DNA of 52,535 bases, from assembly GCA_002310235.1 (NCBI GenBank), contig DBYO01000019.1:96033-148567 (forward strand), in the 5' to 3' direction. The position numbers were made by a program, and so were the translations under genes. The notes under the pieces are model-generated. The model did not search any database. It was given only the letters and a program-made list of their open reading frames with translations, and was not told where the DNA came from. Each line of letters starts with the position of its first letter. Within the stretch, counting starts at the first letter, position 1. Below, piece by piece: positions 14,349-22,057 of the stretch. Origin of the DNA: Bacteroidales bacterium UBA1184. GTDB lineage: Bacteria; Bacteroidota; Bacteroidia; Bacteroidales; ML635J-15.

Positions 14349-15539
14349 ATGACCGACGGATATTTGAATTTTGACGAATACATACGCCAAGGGGAACCGG
14401 CAAAACGCGAAAGGGCTGACGCATGGCGCGTGGCAATCGGCTTACAGGCCGTTGACGGGCTTAAGACATCGGAATATCTGCAAGAAACAGCCCGCCGCAA
14501 CATCGAAGGCGAAATCACCATCGACCAGGCCCGTGAAATGGTAAAGCAATACTATGTCACAAAAACCAGCCACGACGAGGACGATGCCGACAAGGAAGAG
14601 GCCGACAGAGTATCCAGCAACATTTCTAAGTTGCTCCAAACCGATGCCTTTACATATAGCGTTGCAGGATTGGCAGCAATACACAAGGCTATCTTTGAGG
14701 GTGTGTTCAAACATGCCGGACAATTCCGCGAATACGACATTTCAAAGAAAGAATGGGTGCTTCGTGGCGACTCTGTGCTTTACGGACGCTGGCAAGACTT
14801 ACGCATGGCAATAGAATACGATCTGGAACAAGAGCGTCAGTTCGACTATTCAACACTCGACAAAGGGCAAATGATGGAGCATCTTGCCAAGTTTGTGGCT
14901 GGAATATGGCAAACTCATCCATTTCGGGAAGGCAACACACGCACCACAGCCGTCTTTACAATCAAATACCTGCGGTCACAGGGTTTCAATGTAAACAATC
15001 AAATGTTTGAACAACATTCCTGGTACTTCCGTAATGCATTGGTGCGTGCCAATTATCGTAACTTGGAGAAAGGAATAAATTATGAACCGATATTCCTTGT
15101 GCGATTCTTCCGCAACTTGCTACTTGGCGAAAACAACATGCTGAAGAACCGCTACATGATAATCAATCCGCCCGAAGAATGGAAGATGCCAGAAAGCGAA
15201 CAAACACCCGACAAGTCACCCGACAAGCTACCCGACAAGTTACCCGACAAGTTACCCGACAAGTTACCCGACAAGTTACCCGACAAGTTCGACACTAACA
15301 ATCTACATATCAAAAAGTTAATCGCGATTATTGGTAGAGACAAATTTTCCATAAAGGAAATGATGGATAAAGCAGGACTAAAGAACAGGGAAAGCTTCAT
15401 GGATGTCTATCTCAACCCTGCAATCAAGGATAAATTTGTCCGCCTACTCTACCCGAAATCTCCACGCCATCCCCGACAGAAATATCTGCTTACAGTAAAA
15501 GGATTGTCATTATACAATGAATTAACAAAAGGAGAATAG
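14349..15539 (+). CDS. Fic-domain protein with N-terminal antitoxin-like segment and repeat linker
   Basis: A 396-residue Fic protein. Fic enzymes transfer AMP or related groups to target proteins. The active-site loop HPFREGNTRTT (from His190) matches HxFx(D/E)GNxRxx completely. The N-terminal 70 residues (AIGLQAVDGLKTSEYL ... RRNIEGEITIDQA) resemble the VbhA-like inhibitory segment often fused to Fic, although the usual inhibitory glutamate is an aspartate here (AVDG). A linker of seven PDK(L/S) units (12-base DNA repeats, 15207-15290) leads to a C-terminal winged-helix-like domain (about 320-396). The ORF lies in a patch of restriction-module debris. Targets unknown; it could be a toxin with built-in inhibitor or a regulator. 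Confidence 0.85.
   Translation: MTDGYLNFDEYIRQGEPAKRERADAWRVAIGLQAVDGLKTSEYLQETARRNIEGEITIDQAREMVKQYYVTKTSHDEDDADKEEADRVSSNISKLLQTDAFTYSVAGLAAIHKAIFEGVFKHAGQFREYDISKKEWVLRGDSVLYGRWQDLRMAIEYDLEQERQFDYSTLDKGQMMEHLAKFVAGIWQTHPFREGNTRTTAVFTIKYLRSQGFNVNNQMFEQHSWYFRNALVRANYRNLEKGINYEPIFLVRFFRNLLLGENNMLKNRYMIINPPEEWKMPESEQTPDKSPDKLPDKLPDKLPDKLPDKLPDKFDTNNLHIKKLIAIIGRDKFSIKEMMDKAGLKNRESFMDVYLNPAIKDKFVRLLYPKSPRHPRQKYLLTVKGLSLYNELTKGE
15207..15290 (+). repeat. Seven in-frame 12-base repeats (PDKL linker)
   Basis: Seven head-to-tail units of CCCGACAAGTTA, nearly identical in the last five. The unit is a multiple of three, so gain or loss changes linker length without breaking the frame. Confidence 0.95.
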
Positions 15540-15542
15540 CCC

Positions 15543-15632
15543 ATGCCCTACTTCAACGAACACAGCCTCGAAATGGCAATCATGGAAATATTCGAACAGG
15601 CAGAGAACTTTAGAAAATACACAAACAACTAA
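15543..15632 (+). pseudogene. Type I restriction HsdR N-terminal stub
   Basis: A 29-codon frame three bases after the fic stop reads MPYFNEHSLEMAIMEIFEQ and then ends within ten residues. The pattern xNEHSLExxIMELFE is the very start of type I restriction endonuclease R subunits as I know them. Everything after about residue 19 is missing, and the next gene begins 16 bases later, so this is a deletion remnant and not a working gene. Confidence 0.6.
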
Positions 15633-15648
15633 CATTACTTTTATACAG

Positions 15649-17439
15649 ATGCGCCTCCTCCTAATTACACCGCCGCTCACACAGATAAACACCGCATATC
15701 CGGCTACCGAACAACTCACCGGTTATCTGCGCGGAAAAGGTCTGCAATGCGACCAGATGGACCTTAGCATAGAACTCATCAACAAAATACTGACACGCGA
15801 ATGCGTTTCGCAGATTTTCGACATTGCAGAAGGTGTACATGTTTCGGGAAAAAAGGCTATCAATATAAGAATCATCCTGTCGAACAAGGATTTCTACACA
15901 AAATGGGTAGAGCCTGTGAAAAAATTCCTGCAAGGACACGACAGCACTTTCGCCAGACTTTTTGCCAATCCGCAGTTCTGGGCGAATCAAAAGCGTCTGC
16001 CAAATCCCGAAGACATGGAATGGGACTACGGAACATCGGGAACATTCAACCAGGCGCAATACCTCTGCACACTTTTCATCGAAGATATCGGCAATGTAAT
16101 ACAGCAATGCATAAGCCCGCATTTCGAGATGGTCAGGTACGCAGAAAAACTATGCCACAGTCTCAGCGACTTCACGCCACTTGACGAGGAACTGGCAAAG
16201 GAACCGAACCTCATCGACAAATGGATGCTCGAACTGCTTGAGCAAAAAATTTCGGAGACAAAACCGACACATCTCGGACTTTCGATTCCGTTCCCCGGAA
16301 ACCTCTATGGCGGACTGCGTTGCGCACAATACATCAAGCAGAAATACCCAGACATACACATAACAATGGGCGGTGGATACGTCAGCACCGAACTGCGGCA
16401 ACTCACTGACACACGCATTTTCAAATATGTTGACACCATAACCTTCGACGATGGCGAACTACCACTCGAAAGGCTTCTCACTGGCGGGGAACTTATCCGC
16501 ACCATGCGTCTCGGCAACAACGGCCAAGTGGAACGAATCAACATCGACAGCAAGGAAAACGTTGCTTTCAGCGAAATTGGCACGCCTTGCCTTGATGGAA
16601 TACACACCGAGATGTACCTTGACACTGCAGATTCCGCCAATCCCATGCAACAACTTTGGAGCAACGGACATTGGAACAAGATGATGCTCGCCCACGGCTG
16701 CTACTGGGCAAAATGCACTTTCTGCGACACCACACTCGACTACATCTGCCGTTACGACCACGCACCTGCCAGCATCATTGCCGACCGCATGGAAGGAATG
16801 ATGAAACAATCGGGCATATCGGGATTCCACTTCGTCGATGAAGCAGCACCGCCAGCAACCTTGCGCAGTCTTTCCGAAGAAATCCTGAAACGCAAGATGA
16901 CCGTCAGCTACTGGACAAACATCCGTTTCGAGTCGGCATACAACAACGAACTTTGCTTCCTGATGGCACAAAGCGGTTGCATAGCCGTCAGCGGAGGAAT
17001 AGAAGTCGCTTCGGAACGCGTTCTCAAACTCATCAACAAAGGCATAAGCGTAAAGTCGGTACGCGAAACCCTGCGCAACTTCGCCAACAATGGAATCATG
17101 GTGCACGCCTACTTGATGTACGGATTTCCAAGTCAGACCGAAAAGGAACTATACGAAAGTCTCGACACCGTACGACAATTTTTCGAGGAAGGACTTATAC
17201 AGTCGGCATTCTGGCACCGCTACGCAATGACCTGCCATTCCATTTCGGGACAAAATCCGCAACAGTTTGGTGCCAAGCATGTTCCGCAGCCAGCTGGCAC
17301 TTTCGCCAACAACGAAATTCCATTCACCTGCAATGGTTCACCCGACTGGAGCAGGTTCGAACGCGGACTTAACCTCGCCACATTCAACTATATGCGTGGA
17401 GCTGGATTCGATGTTCCCGTAAAGCAGTGGTTCAGATAA
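15649..17439 (+). CDS. B12-binding-like radical SAM protein with CX4CX2C cluster motif
   Basis: A 596-residue protein. The N-terminal region (LLITPPLTQINTAYPATEQLTGYLR, and GLSIPFPGNLYGGLRCAQYI ... MGGGYVS at about 205-245, shown in parts) is the Rossmann-like B12-binding arrangement, without the DxHxxG histidine that binds cobalamin lower-face. The radical SAM domain follows: AHGCYWAKCTFC has Cys351, Cys356 and Cys359, which is CX4CX2C and not the usual CX3CX2C. Downstream are FHFVDEAAPP, the GGIEVASERVL motif and HAYLMYGFPSQTEKE, typical of this class. The reaction is unknown. It ends four bases from the convergent AraC gene. The stub upstream is not part of it. Confidence 0.8.
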   Translation: MRLLLITPPLTQINTAYPATEQLTGYLRGKGLQCDQMDLSIELINKILTRECVSQIFDIAEGVHVSGKKAINIRIILSNKDFYTKWVEPVKKFLQGHDSTFARLFANPQFWANQKRLPNPEDMEWDYGTSGTFNQAQYLCTLFIEDIGNVIQQCISPHFEMVRYAEKLCHSLSDFTPLDEELAKEPNLIDKWMLELLEQKISETKPTHLGLSIPFPGNLYGGLRCAQYIKQKYPDIHITMGGGYVSTELRQLTDTRIFKYVDTITFDDGELPLERLLTGGELIRTMRLGNNGQVERINIDSKENVAFSEIGTPCLDGIHTEMYLDTADSANPMQQLWSNGHWNKMMLAHGCYWAKCTFCDTTLDYICRYDHAPASIIADRMEGMMKQSGISGFHFVDEAAPPATLRSLSEEILKRKMTVSYWTNIRFESAYNNELCFLMAQSGCIAVSGGIEVASERVLKLINKGISVKSVRETLRNFANNGIMVHAYLMYGFPSQTEKELYESLDTVRQFFEEGLIQSAFWHRYAMTCHSISGQNPQQFGAKHVPQPAGTFANNEIPFTCNGSPDWSRFERGLNLATFNYMRGAGFDVPVKQWFR

Positions 17440-17443
17440 TCCC

Positions 17444-18373
17444 CTACTTCTTACTTGCCATAGTTCTGTATTTCATCGGCGACATCTTAACTTCCTGCTT
17501 GAAATAACGGCAAAAGAAAGAATCGTTGGGAAAATTCAAGGCTTCGGCAATTTCCTGTATACTCATGTCAGTCGAATTCAGCAAAACCTTTGCCTCCACT
17601 ATAACCCTTTCCTTTATAAGTTGAATAGGCGTTTTGCCCGAAGCCAGATGTATCATCTTCGAAAAATATTTTGGCGACACACAGCAACGGTCGGCATAAA
17701 ATGAAACAGTACGCTCCTTACTGCCAAATACTTGCAAATCGTCCATAAACTGTAAGTACAATTCATTTTCGCGACTGCCTTCGTATAAAACTTTTTCCTG
17801 CATAGTAATTCCGCCCAATTTAGAAAGAAAAGTTGCCACCGACACATAAAGGTATCCTTTTACAACCTCGCTCCGATACGTCACATCAACCTTTGAGTAA
17901 AACTGACGAATCTCCTTGTACAAACGCTTTTGCATCTGCATTTCATCATCTTCGAGGTGCAGGAGCATCGGAACAGAGCGGTGCATTATATACGAATTCG
18001 CATTCATCGCGGAACTGTTAAACAAACTTTCGTTGCCCTTGTCTTCGAAAGCCATCGCTATTATTTTCAGATCGTCGCTACCCGAAAGGAACTCAACAAT
18101 AGAACCGCTTTGAACAATAAGAGCATCATTGCATCCGACAACATATTCGTGCCTGTTCACAATCGTCTTAATCGTACCTCTGCAACAAAGTAGCGACGCC
18201 GTAAATGTCAACTTGAACGGATAGGAATAAGGACGCGAATACGACACATCAAAATCCAACATATTATGCTCGATGTCGAGATTGTCGCCAATAAAAATCG
18301 ACTTTCCGACAACCATACCTTCGTTGACTCGGTTAAAAAATCTCAGTAATATTTGATTTACAGGCGATTGCAT
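17444..18373 (-). CDS. AraC-family transcriptional regulator
   Basis: A 309-residue regulator. The C-terminal part (about 205-305) has the two helix-turn-helix units of AraC proteins: VSFYADRCCVSPKYFSKMI with the first recognition helix, and MSIQEIAEALNFPNDSFFCRYFK with the second, then MSPMKYR. The N-terminal part is a cupin-like sensor with no clear ligand motif. Its own -7 box is at 18393-18400. It is divergent from the RND exporter, with a 248-base gap, so control of that exporter is plausible (inference only). Its target could also be its own gene. Confidence 0.9.
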   Translation of the reverse strand: MQSPVNQILLRFFNRVNEGMVVGKSIFIGDNLDIEHNMLDFDVSYSRPYSYPFKLTFTASLLCCRGTIKTIVNRHEYVVGCNDALIVQSGSIVEFLSGSDDLKIIAMAFEDKGNESLFNSSAMNANSYIMHRSVPMLLHLEDDEMQMQKRLYKEIRQFYSKVDVTYRSEVVKGYLYVSVATFLSKLGGITMQEKVLYEGSRENELYLQFMDDLQVFGSKERTVSFYADRCCVSPKYFSKMIHLASGKTPIQLIKERVIVEAKVLLNSTDMSIQEIAEALNFPNDSFFCRYFKQEVKMSPMKYRTMASKK

Positions 18374-18392
18374 ATCGACGTTCTATTTTTCG

Positions 18393-18400
18393 CAAAGATA
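18393..18400 (-). promoter_or_regulatory. -7 box for the AraC gene
   Basis: TATCTTTG on the minus strand, 19 bases before the ATG at 18373. The nearest TTG is 16 bases upstream, shorter than usual. Confidence 0.5.
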
Positions 18401-18488
18401 GTAACTTTTTAAAAATCAAGATTCCCAAAAGCGAAAAATTGAACATTTATAACGAAAGATTAGAAACTGTCAAAATATAGTTATTTTA

Positions 18489-18496
18489 TAATTTTG
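18489..18496 (+). promoter_or_regulatory. -7 box for the RND exporter
   Basis: TAATTTTG matches TAnnTTTG. The implied leader to the ATG at 18622 is about 125 bases, long enough for control elements, but no structure was recognised in it. Confidence 0.45.
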
Positions 18497-18621
18497 CACC
18501 CCGAAATTGACATAGTATAGACATGCGAAAACATTACATATTGAAAATTATGCACAATCGGATTTCCGGTTCTGTCAGAAATGAATGTTCAGCATTGGTT
18601 TAGAGGGGAAGATAAAGGCAA

Positions 18622-21600
18622 ATGGCAAAATTCAAACTATCGGATTTTTTGGTCAGGAAGCGTGTAATTTTCATGCTTGCAGCATTAGCGATTGCTATTG
18701 CCTGCATATTCATGATTCCACGTACCAATATAAATTCCGATATGACACGCTACCTGCCCGACGACTCGCAGATGAAGCATGGAATCGACAAGATGTCGGA
18801 AGAATTCGGTGATGCCGGTCTAGGTTCGGGAATGGTGAGAGTAATGTTCAAGTCGTTGCCCGACAGCACCAGGACCAGCATAAAGGATGAACTTTCGAAC
18901 ATCGAAGGTGTGGCAAACGTAATCTACATCGAAGGCAGCGACGAATACAACCATGGAGAAATGGTTCTATACGAACTGCTTGGCAACAGCAAACGCAGTC
19001 AGCACGAACTGGCCGACGACATAAGTTCAAGATATGGAGACCTTGTCATTGTTGAGACTAGCGAACAGGACAGCACCGCTCCACTCGGCGTAATGCTCAT
19101 AGCCTTTGCCCTGCTGCTTGCCGTACTGATAATAATGTGCGAATCGTGGCTCGAACCGCCGATTTTCCTTGCAGCAATAGGCGTGGCGGTTGCAATAAAC
19201 ATGGGAACCAACGCCCTTCTCGAGAGCGTGTCGGCAACAACCAACTCCATAGCCGCCATTCTGCAGCTCGTGCTTTCAATCGACTACTCCATAATCCTGA
19301 TGAACCGCTACCGTCAGGAAAAAACTTCGGGAAAAGACAAGATTGAAGCAATGTCGGCCGCACTCAACAAAGCCTCGTCGTCAATCGTCAGTAGCGCATT
19401 CACAACCATAGTCGGATTGCTGGCACTCGTATTCATGAAGCTGAAAATCGGTGCCGACATGGGTATTGTACTGGCGAAAGGCGTACTTTGCAGCCTTGTC
19501 GCAATATTCACAGTGCTACCTACTCTCATCATCCTGCTCGATGGTGCAATCGAAAAGTCGAAGAAGCGCGTGCTGAAGTTCCACACGGAACGACTGGCAG
19601 GCTTCAGCATGAAATTCCGCATTCCTCTGGCAATACTTTTCGTGGTGATATTCGCAGGTTCGTACTGGCTGCACAAAAAGACTGATATTTCATTTTCGAT
19701 CGAACAGAAATCAGAAATTGTCAAAACATTCCCACAACGAAACATCACAGCTCTTTTGTACGAAAATTCAGACTCGCTAGAAATCATCAAGTTAGCCGAC
19801 AATATTTCCGAGAATCCACACATAAAGTCGTTCGTTTCCTACCCTTCGCTGATGCAAAAGAAATATTCGGCACAGGAAACAAAGGGACTGCTCGACGAAA
19901 TGACCTCAATGACTGGCGATCTTGACATAAACGAAATTAGTTCCGAACAAATCGTCAATACAATATACTACATAAAGTCTGGCGAACTTGTCAACGAAAA
20001 GATAAGCCTCCACGACTTTGCCTTGCTCCTGTTGGACTTTGCCACCGACACCACCTACACCACCAACATCGACATCCCCATAAGCGCGCCAGACACTACA
20101 ATGGATGTCGAGCAAAGCCTGAAGCTGCTTGCCTCGCTTACCGACACCAGTTTCATATCGGAAAAGCTAACTTGCGATGAAATATCAGAAATTATTGGCA
20201 TCGACAAGGAACTTATATCAATAATTTGTCCTCCCGGGGCAAAAATGACAATAAAGGAAACTATTAGTACTGCCAAATATCTAGCCAACAGCTACATGCA
20301 GCCGATTCGCGTGCGCCATCGCACCGAAAAGCCTAAGGAAAATCCCGTTGAGATCACTTCAGAAAGTACCACGCCAAGCGATAGCACCGACATGCAAGAC
20401 ATTGTCGAAACCACGCATACAAACGACAGCGACAACATCTACACCGACTCCACAAAAGTCCACAGCCAGTACACTCCTACCGAAATTGCCGAAATTATCG
20501 GCATGAAGGAAAAGCATGCATCGACCATCTACAATCTTTATGGCCGCACCATCGACAAGAAAGTAAAGACAATGTCGCTGTACGAATTCGTATATTTCCT
20601 CAACCACGACATTTCTAAGCGCAAATTGTTTGCATCGCAGTTCGACGAGGAAAGCCGCGAATGGCTAAGCCACGCCGAAAGTCTGATGGCAACAACACTT
20701 ACAGCAAACAAGCAAGACTCAGAGGCTACAACACCAACTATCGTGCAGACAGTAGTCGATACGGCAAAGAATATTACCGAACACACAGAAAAAAAGCACG
20801 AACATAAAATTTCAGCACCTACGCCAAAAGTCGATAAGGAAATGCTAGCAATGCTCGACAAGGCAGAATTGCTCATAAAAATTGCCGAAGAAAGCGAAAA
20901 ATTCGGCGTTCTGAAAATGCACGAAATCCTTGATTCGTTAGGCACAGAGATTGACACTTCGGTGCTCGAACTGGCATACCTGTACTACGGAACCAGCAAC
21001 TTCGGCAACGACAGCCTTCTTATGTCGGCAGAAGAAATACTTGATATTGTAACCGACTCAATCATCGACAACAAGAAGTTTGCCCCAATGATAACCGACA
21101 ATATAAAAACAAGCATTCTGGAAGCTAACGATATGGTTGACAGCAACCTCGGCAAACTTCGCGGCAAGAATTTCTCGCAGGCAATCATTTTCAGCGACTA
21201 CCCGAAGGAAGCCCAAGAAACCAACGATTTCATCGAATCGCTGACGGCACAATGCAACTCACAGCTCAAGGGCGAGCACTACCTCATTGGCGAATCGGTA
21301 ATGATGAACGAGATGCGCAACCAGTGGGGCAGCGAAATGCTACTTGTGACGCTCATCACCATACTTTCGATATTCCTGATAGTTGCGATCACCTTCCGTT
21401 CGCTTGCCGTACCTTCAATACTGGTGATGACTGTGATGTCGGCGGTATATATAAACGTTTTTGTAAGCGGACTCATCGGCTCGCTGCTATACCTTGCCTA
21501 CCTCATAATGCAGAGCATACTTATGGGGGCGACCATAGACTACGGCATACTTTTCGCCAACAACTACCGCGAAGCGCGCGCATCGCTGAGCATAAAGAAC

Positions 21601-21831
21601 GCTATCTGGGAAGCCTACAAGTCGTCCACCCACACCATTGTAACCTCCGGCACCATAATGACTATCGCTCCGCTTGCCATGTCGTTCATGATGGATGATC
21701 CGACAACAATAATGATTCTGCAGTGCATAGCAATAGGCGCATTCGCAGCCGTAATGCTGATTATTTTTGTGCTGCCTGGATTGTTGGGTGCTTTCGACAG
21801 GTTTATTGCAAAAAGGAAGAAAACGAAATAA
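18622..21831 (+). CDS. RND/MMPL-family exporter with an unusual large external domain
   Basis: A 1069-residue inner-membrane transporter of the RND superfamily, MMPL branch. The first transmembrane helix is at about 15-33, followed by the first external loop (SDMTRYLPDDSQM). A helix bundle at about 155-310 has the SIDYSIILMNRYRQE motif, and a second at about 895-1060 has ATIDYGILFANNYREAR. These match the proton-relay helices of the family. Between them lies an external region of about 530 residues (370-900), twice the common size. It contains four related helical segments near 433-475, 516-560, 617-665 and 770-815, and a Ser/Thr/Asp-rich stretch. Likely cargo is lipid or hydrophobic small molecules, by family. 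The accessory parts of a tripartite pump are absent. Confidence 0.85.
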   Translation: MAKFKLSDFLVRKRVIFMLAALAIAIACIFMIPRTNINSDMTRYLPDDSQMKHGIDKMSEEFGDAGLGSGMVRVMFKSLPDSTRTSIKDELSNIEGVANVIYIEGSDEYNHGEMVLYELLGNSKRSQHELADDISSRYGDLVIVETSEQDSTAPLGVMLIAFALLLAVLIIMCESWLEPPIFLAAIGVAVAINMGTNALLESVSATTNSIAAILQLVLSIDYSIILMNRYRQEKTSGKDKIEAMSAALNKASSSIVSSAFTTIVGLLALVFMKLKIGADMGIVLAKGVLCSLVAIFTVLPTLIILLDGAIEKSKKRVLKFHTERLAGFSMKFRIPLAILFVVIFAGSYWLHKKTDISFSIEQKSEIVKTFPQRNITALLYENSDSLEIIKLADNISENPHIKSFVSYPSLMQKKYSAQETKGLLDEMTSMTGDLDINEISSEQIVNTIYYIKSGELVNEKISLHDFALLLLDFATDTTYTTNIDIPISAPDTTMDVEQSLKLLASLTDTSFISEKLTCDEISEIIGIDKELISIICPPGAKMTIKETISTAKYLANSYMQPIRVRHRTEKPKENPVEITSESTTPSDSTDMQDIVETTHTNDSDNIYTDSTKVHSQYTPTEIAEIIGMKEKHASTIYNLYGRTIDKKVKTMSLYEFVYFLNHDISKRKLFASQFDEESREWLSHAESLMATTLTANKQDSEATTPTIVQTVVDTAKNITEHTEKKHEHKISAPTPKVDKEMLAMLDKAELLIKIAEESEKFGVLKMHEILDSLGTEIDTSVLELAYLYYGTSNFGNDSLLMSAEEILDIVTDSIIDNKKFAPMITDNIKTSILEANDMVDSNLGKLRGKNFSQAIIFSDYPKEAQETNDFIESLTAQCNSQLKGEHYLIGESVMMNEMRNQWGSEMLLVTLITILSIFLIVAITFRSLAVPSILVMTVMSAVYINVFVSGLIGSLLYLAYLIMQSILMGATIDYGILFANNYREARASLSIKNAIWEAYKSSTHTIVTSGTIMTIAPLAMSFMMDDPTTIMILQCIAIGAFAAVMLIIFVLPGLLGAFDRFIAKRKKTK

Positions 21832-21840
21832 TATTGCATC

Positions 21841-21945
21841 TCAACCAGCGCAACGCGTTGCATCCGGCGCAAATAATTGCAAATCGGCGCAACGCATTGC
21901 GCCGCTACTAATGATTGTACAGACGCAAAATTTTGCGTCTCTACA
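21841..21945. repeat. Cluster of perfect palindromes between RND gene and mnmE
   Basis: GCAACGCGTTGC (21850-21861), GGCGCAA-CGCA-TTGCGCC (21886-21903) and AGACGCAAAATTTTGCGTCT (21921-21940, a perfect 20-base palindrome) lie within 100 bases. The last is part of a larger near-palindrome ending in TACA. No gene is present. Confidence 0.8.
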
Positions 21946-21969
21946 AATTCTTTGCCCATCAAACCATTT

Positions 21970-22051
21970 AACCTTGAACGTTAAACGTGAAACTTGAAAC
22001 GACGTCAGCTACAGAAACTTGAAACGCCGTAGGCATAGAAACGGCGCAGCC
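21970..22051. repeat. Intergenic repeat block 4: GAAAC words and GNA mini-hairpins
   Basis: CCTTGAACGTTAAACGTGAAAC and similar words (21972-22000, partial) lead into GCCGTAGGC (22026-22034) and GGCGCAGCC (22043-22051), seven bases before the mnmE stop. Confidence 0.75.
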
Positions 22052-22057
22052 ATCGTC

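Noticed and set aside
12086..15290. Short direct repeats as a CRISPR array
   Set aside because: Spacing is either three bases or none, units are too few or in-frame in a coding region, and no cas gene is present.
2159..22051. GNA hairpins as classical REP elements
   Set aside because: REP units are longer, with a GTAG-type foot and an associated RAYT transposase. Neither is seen here.
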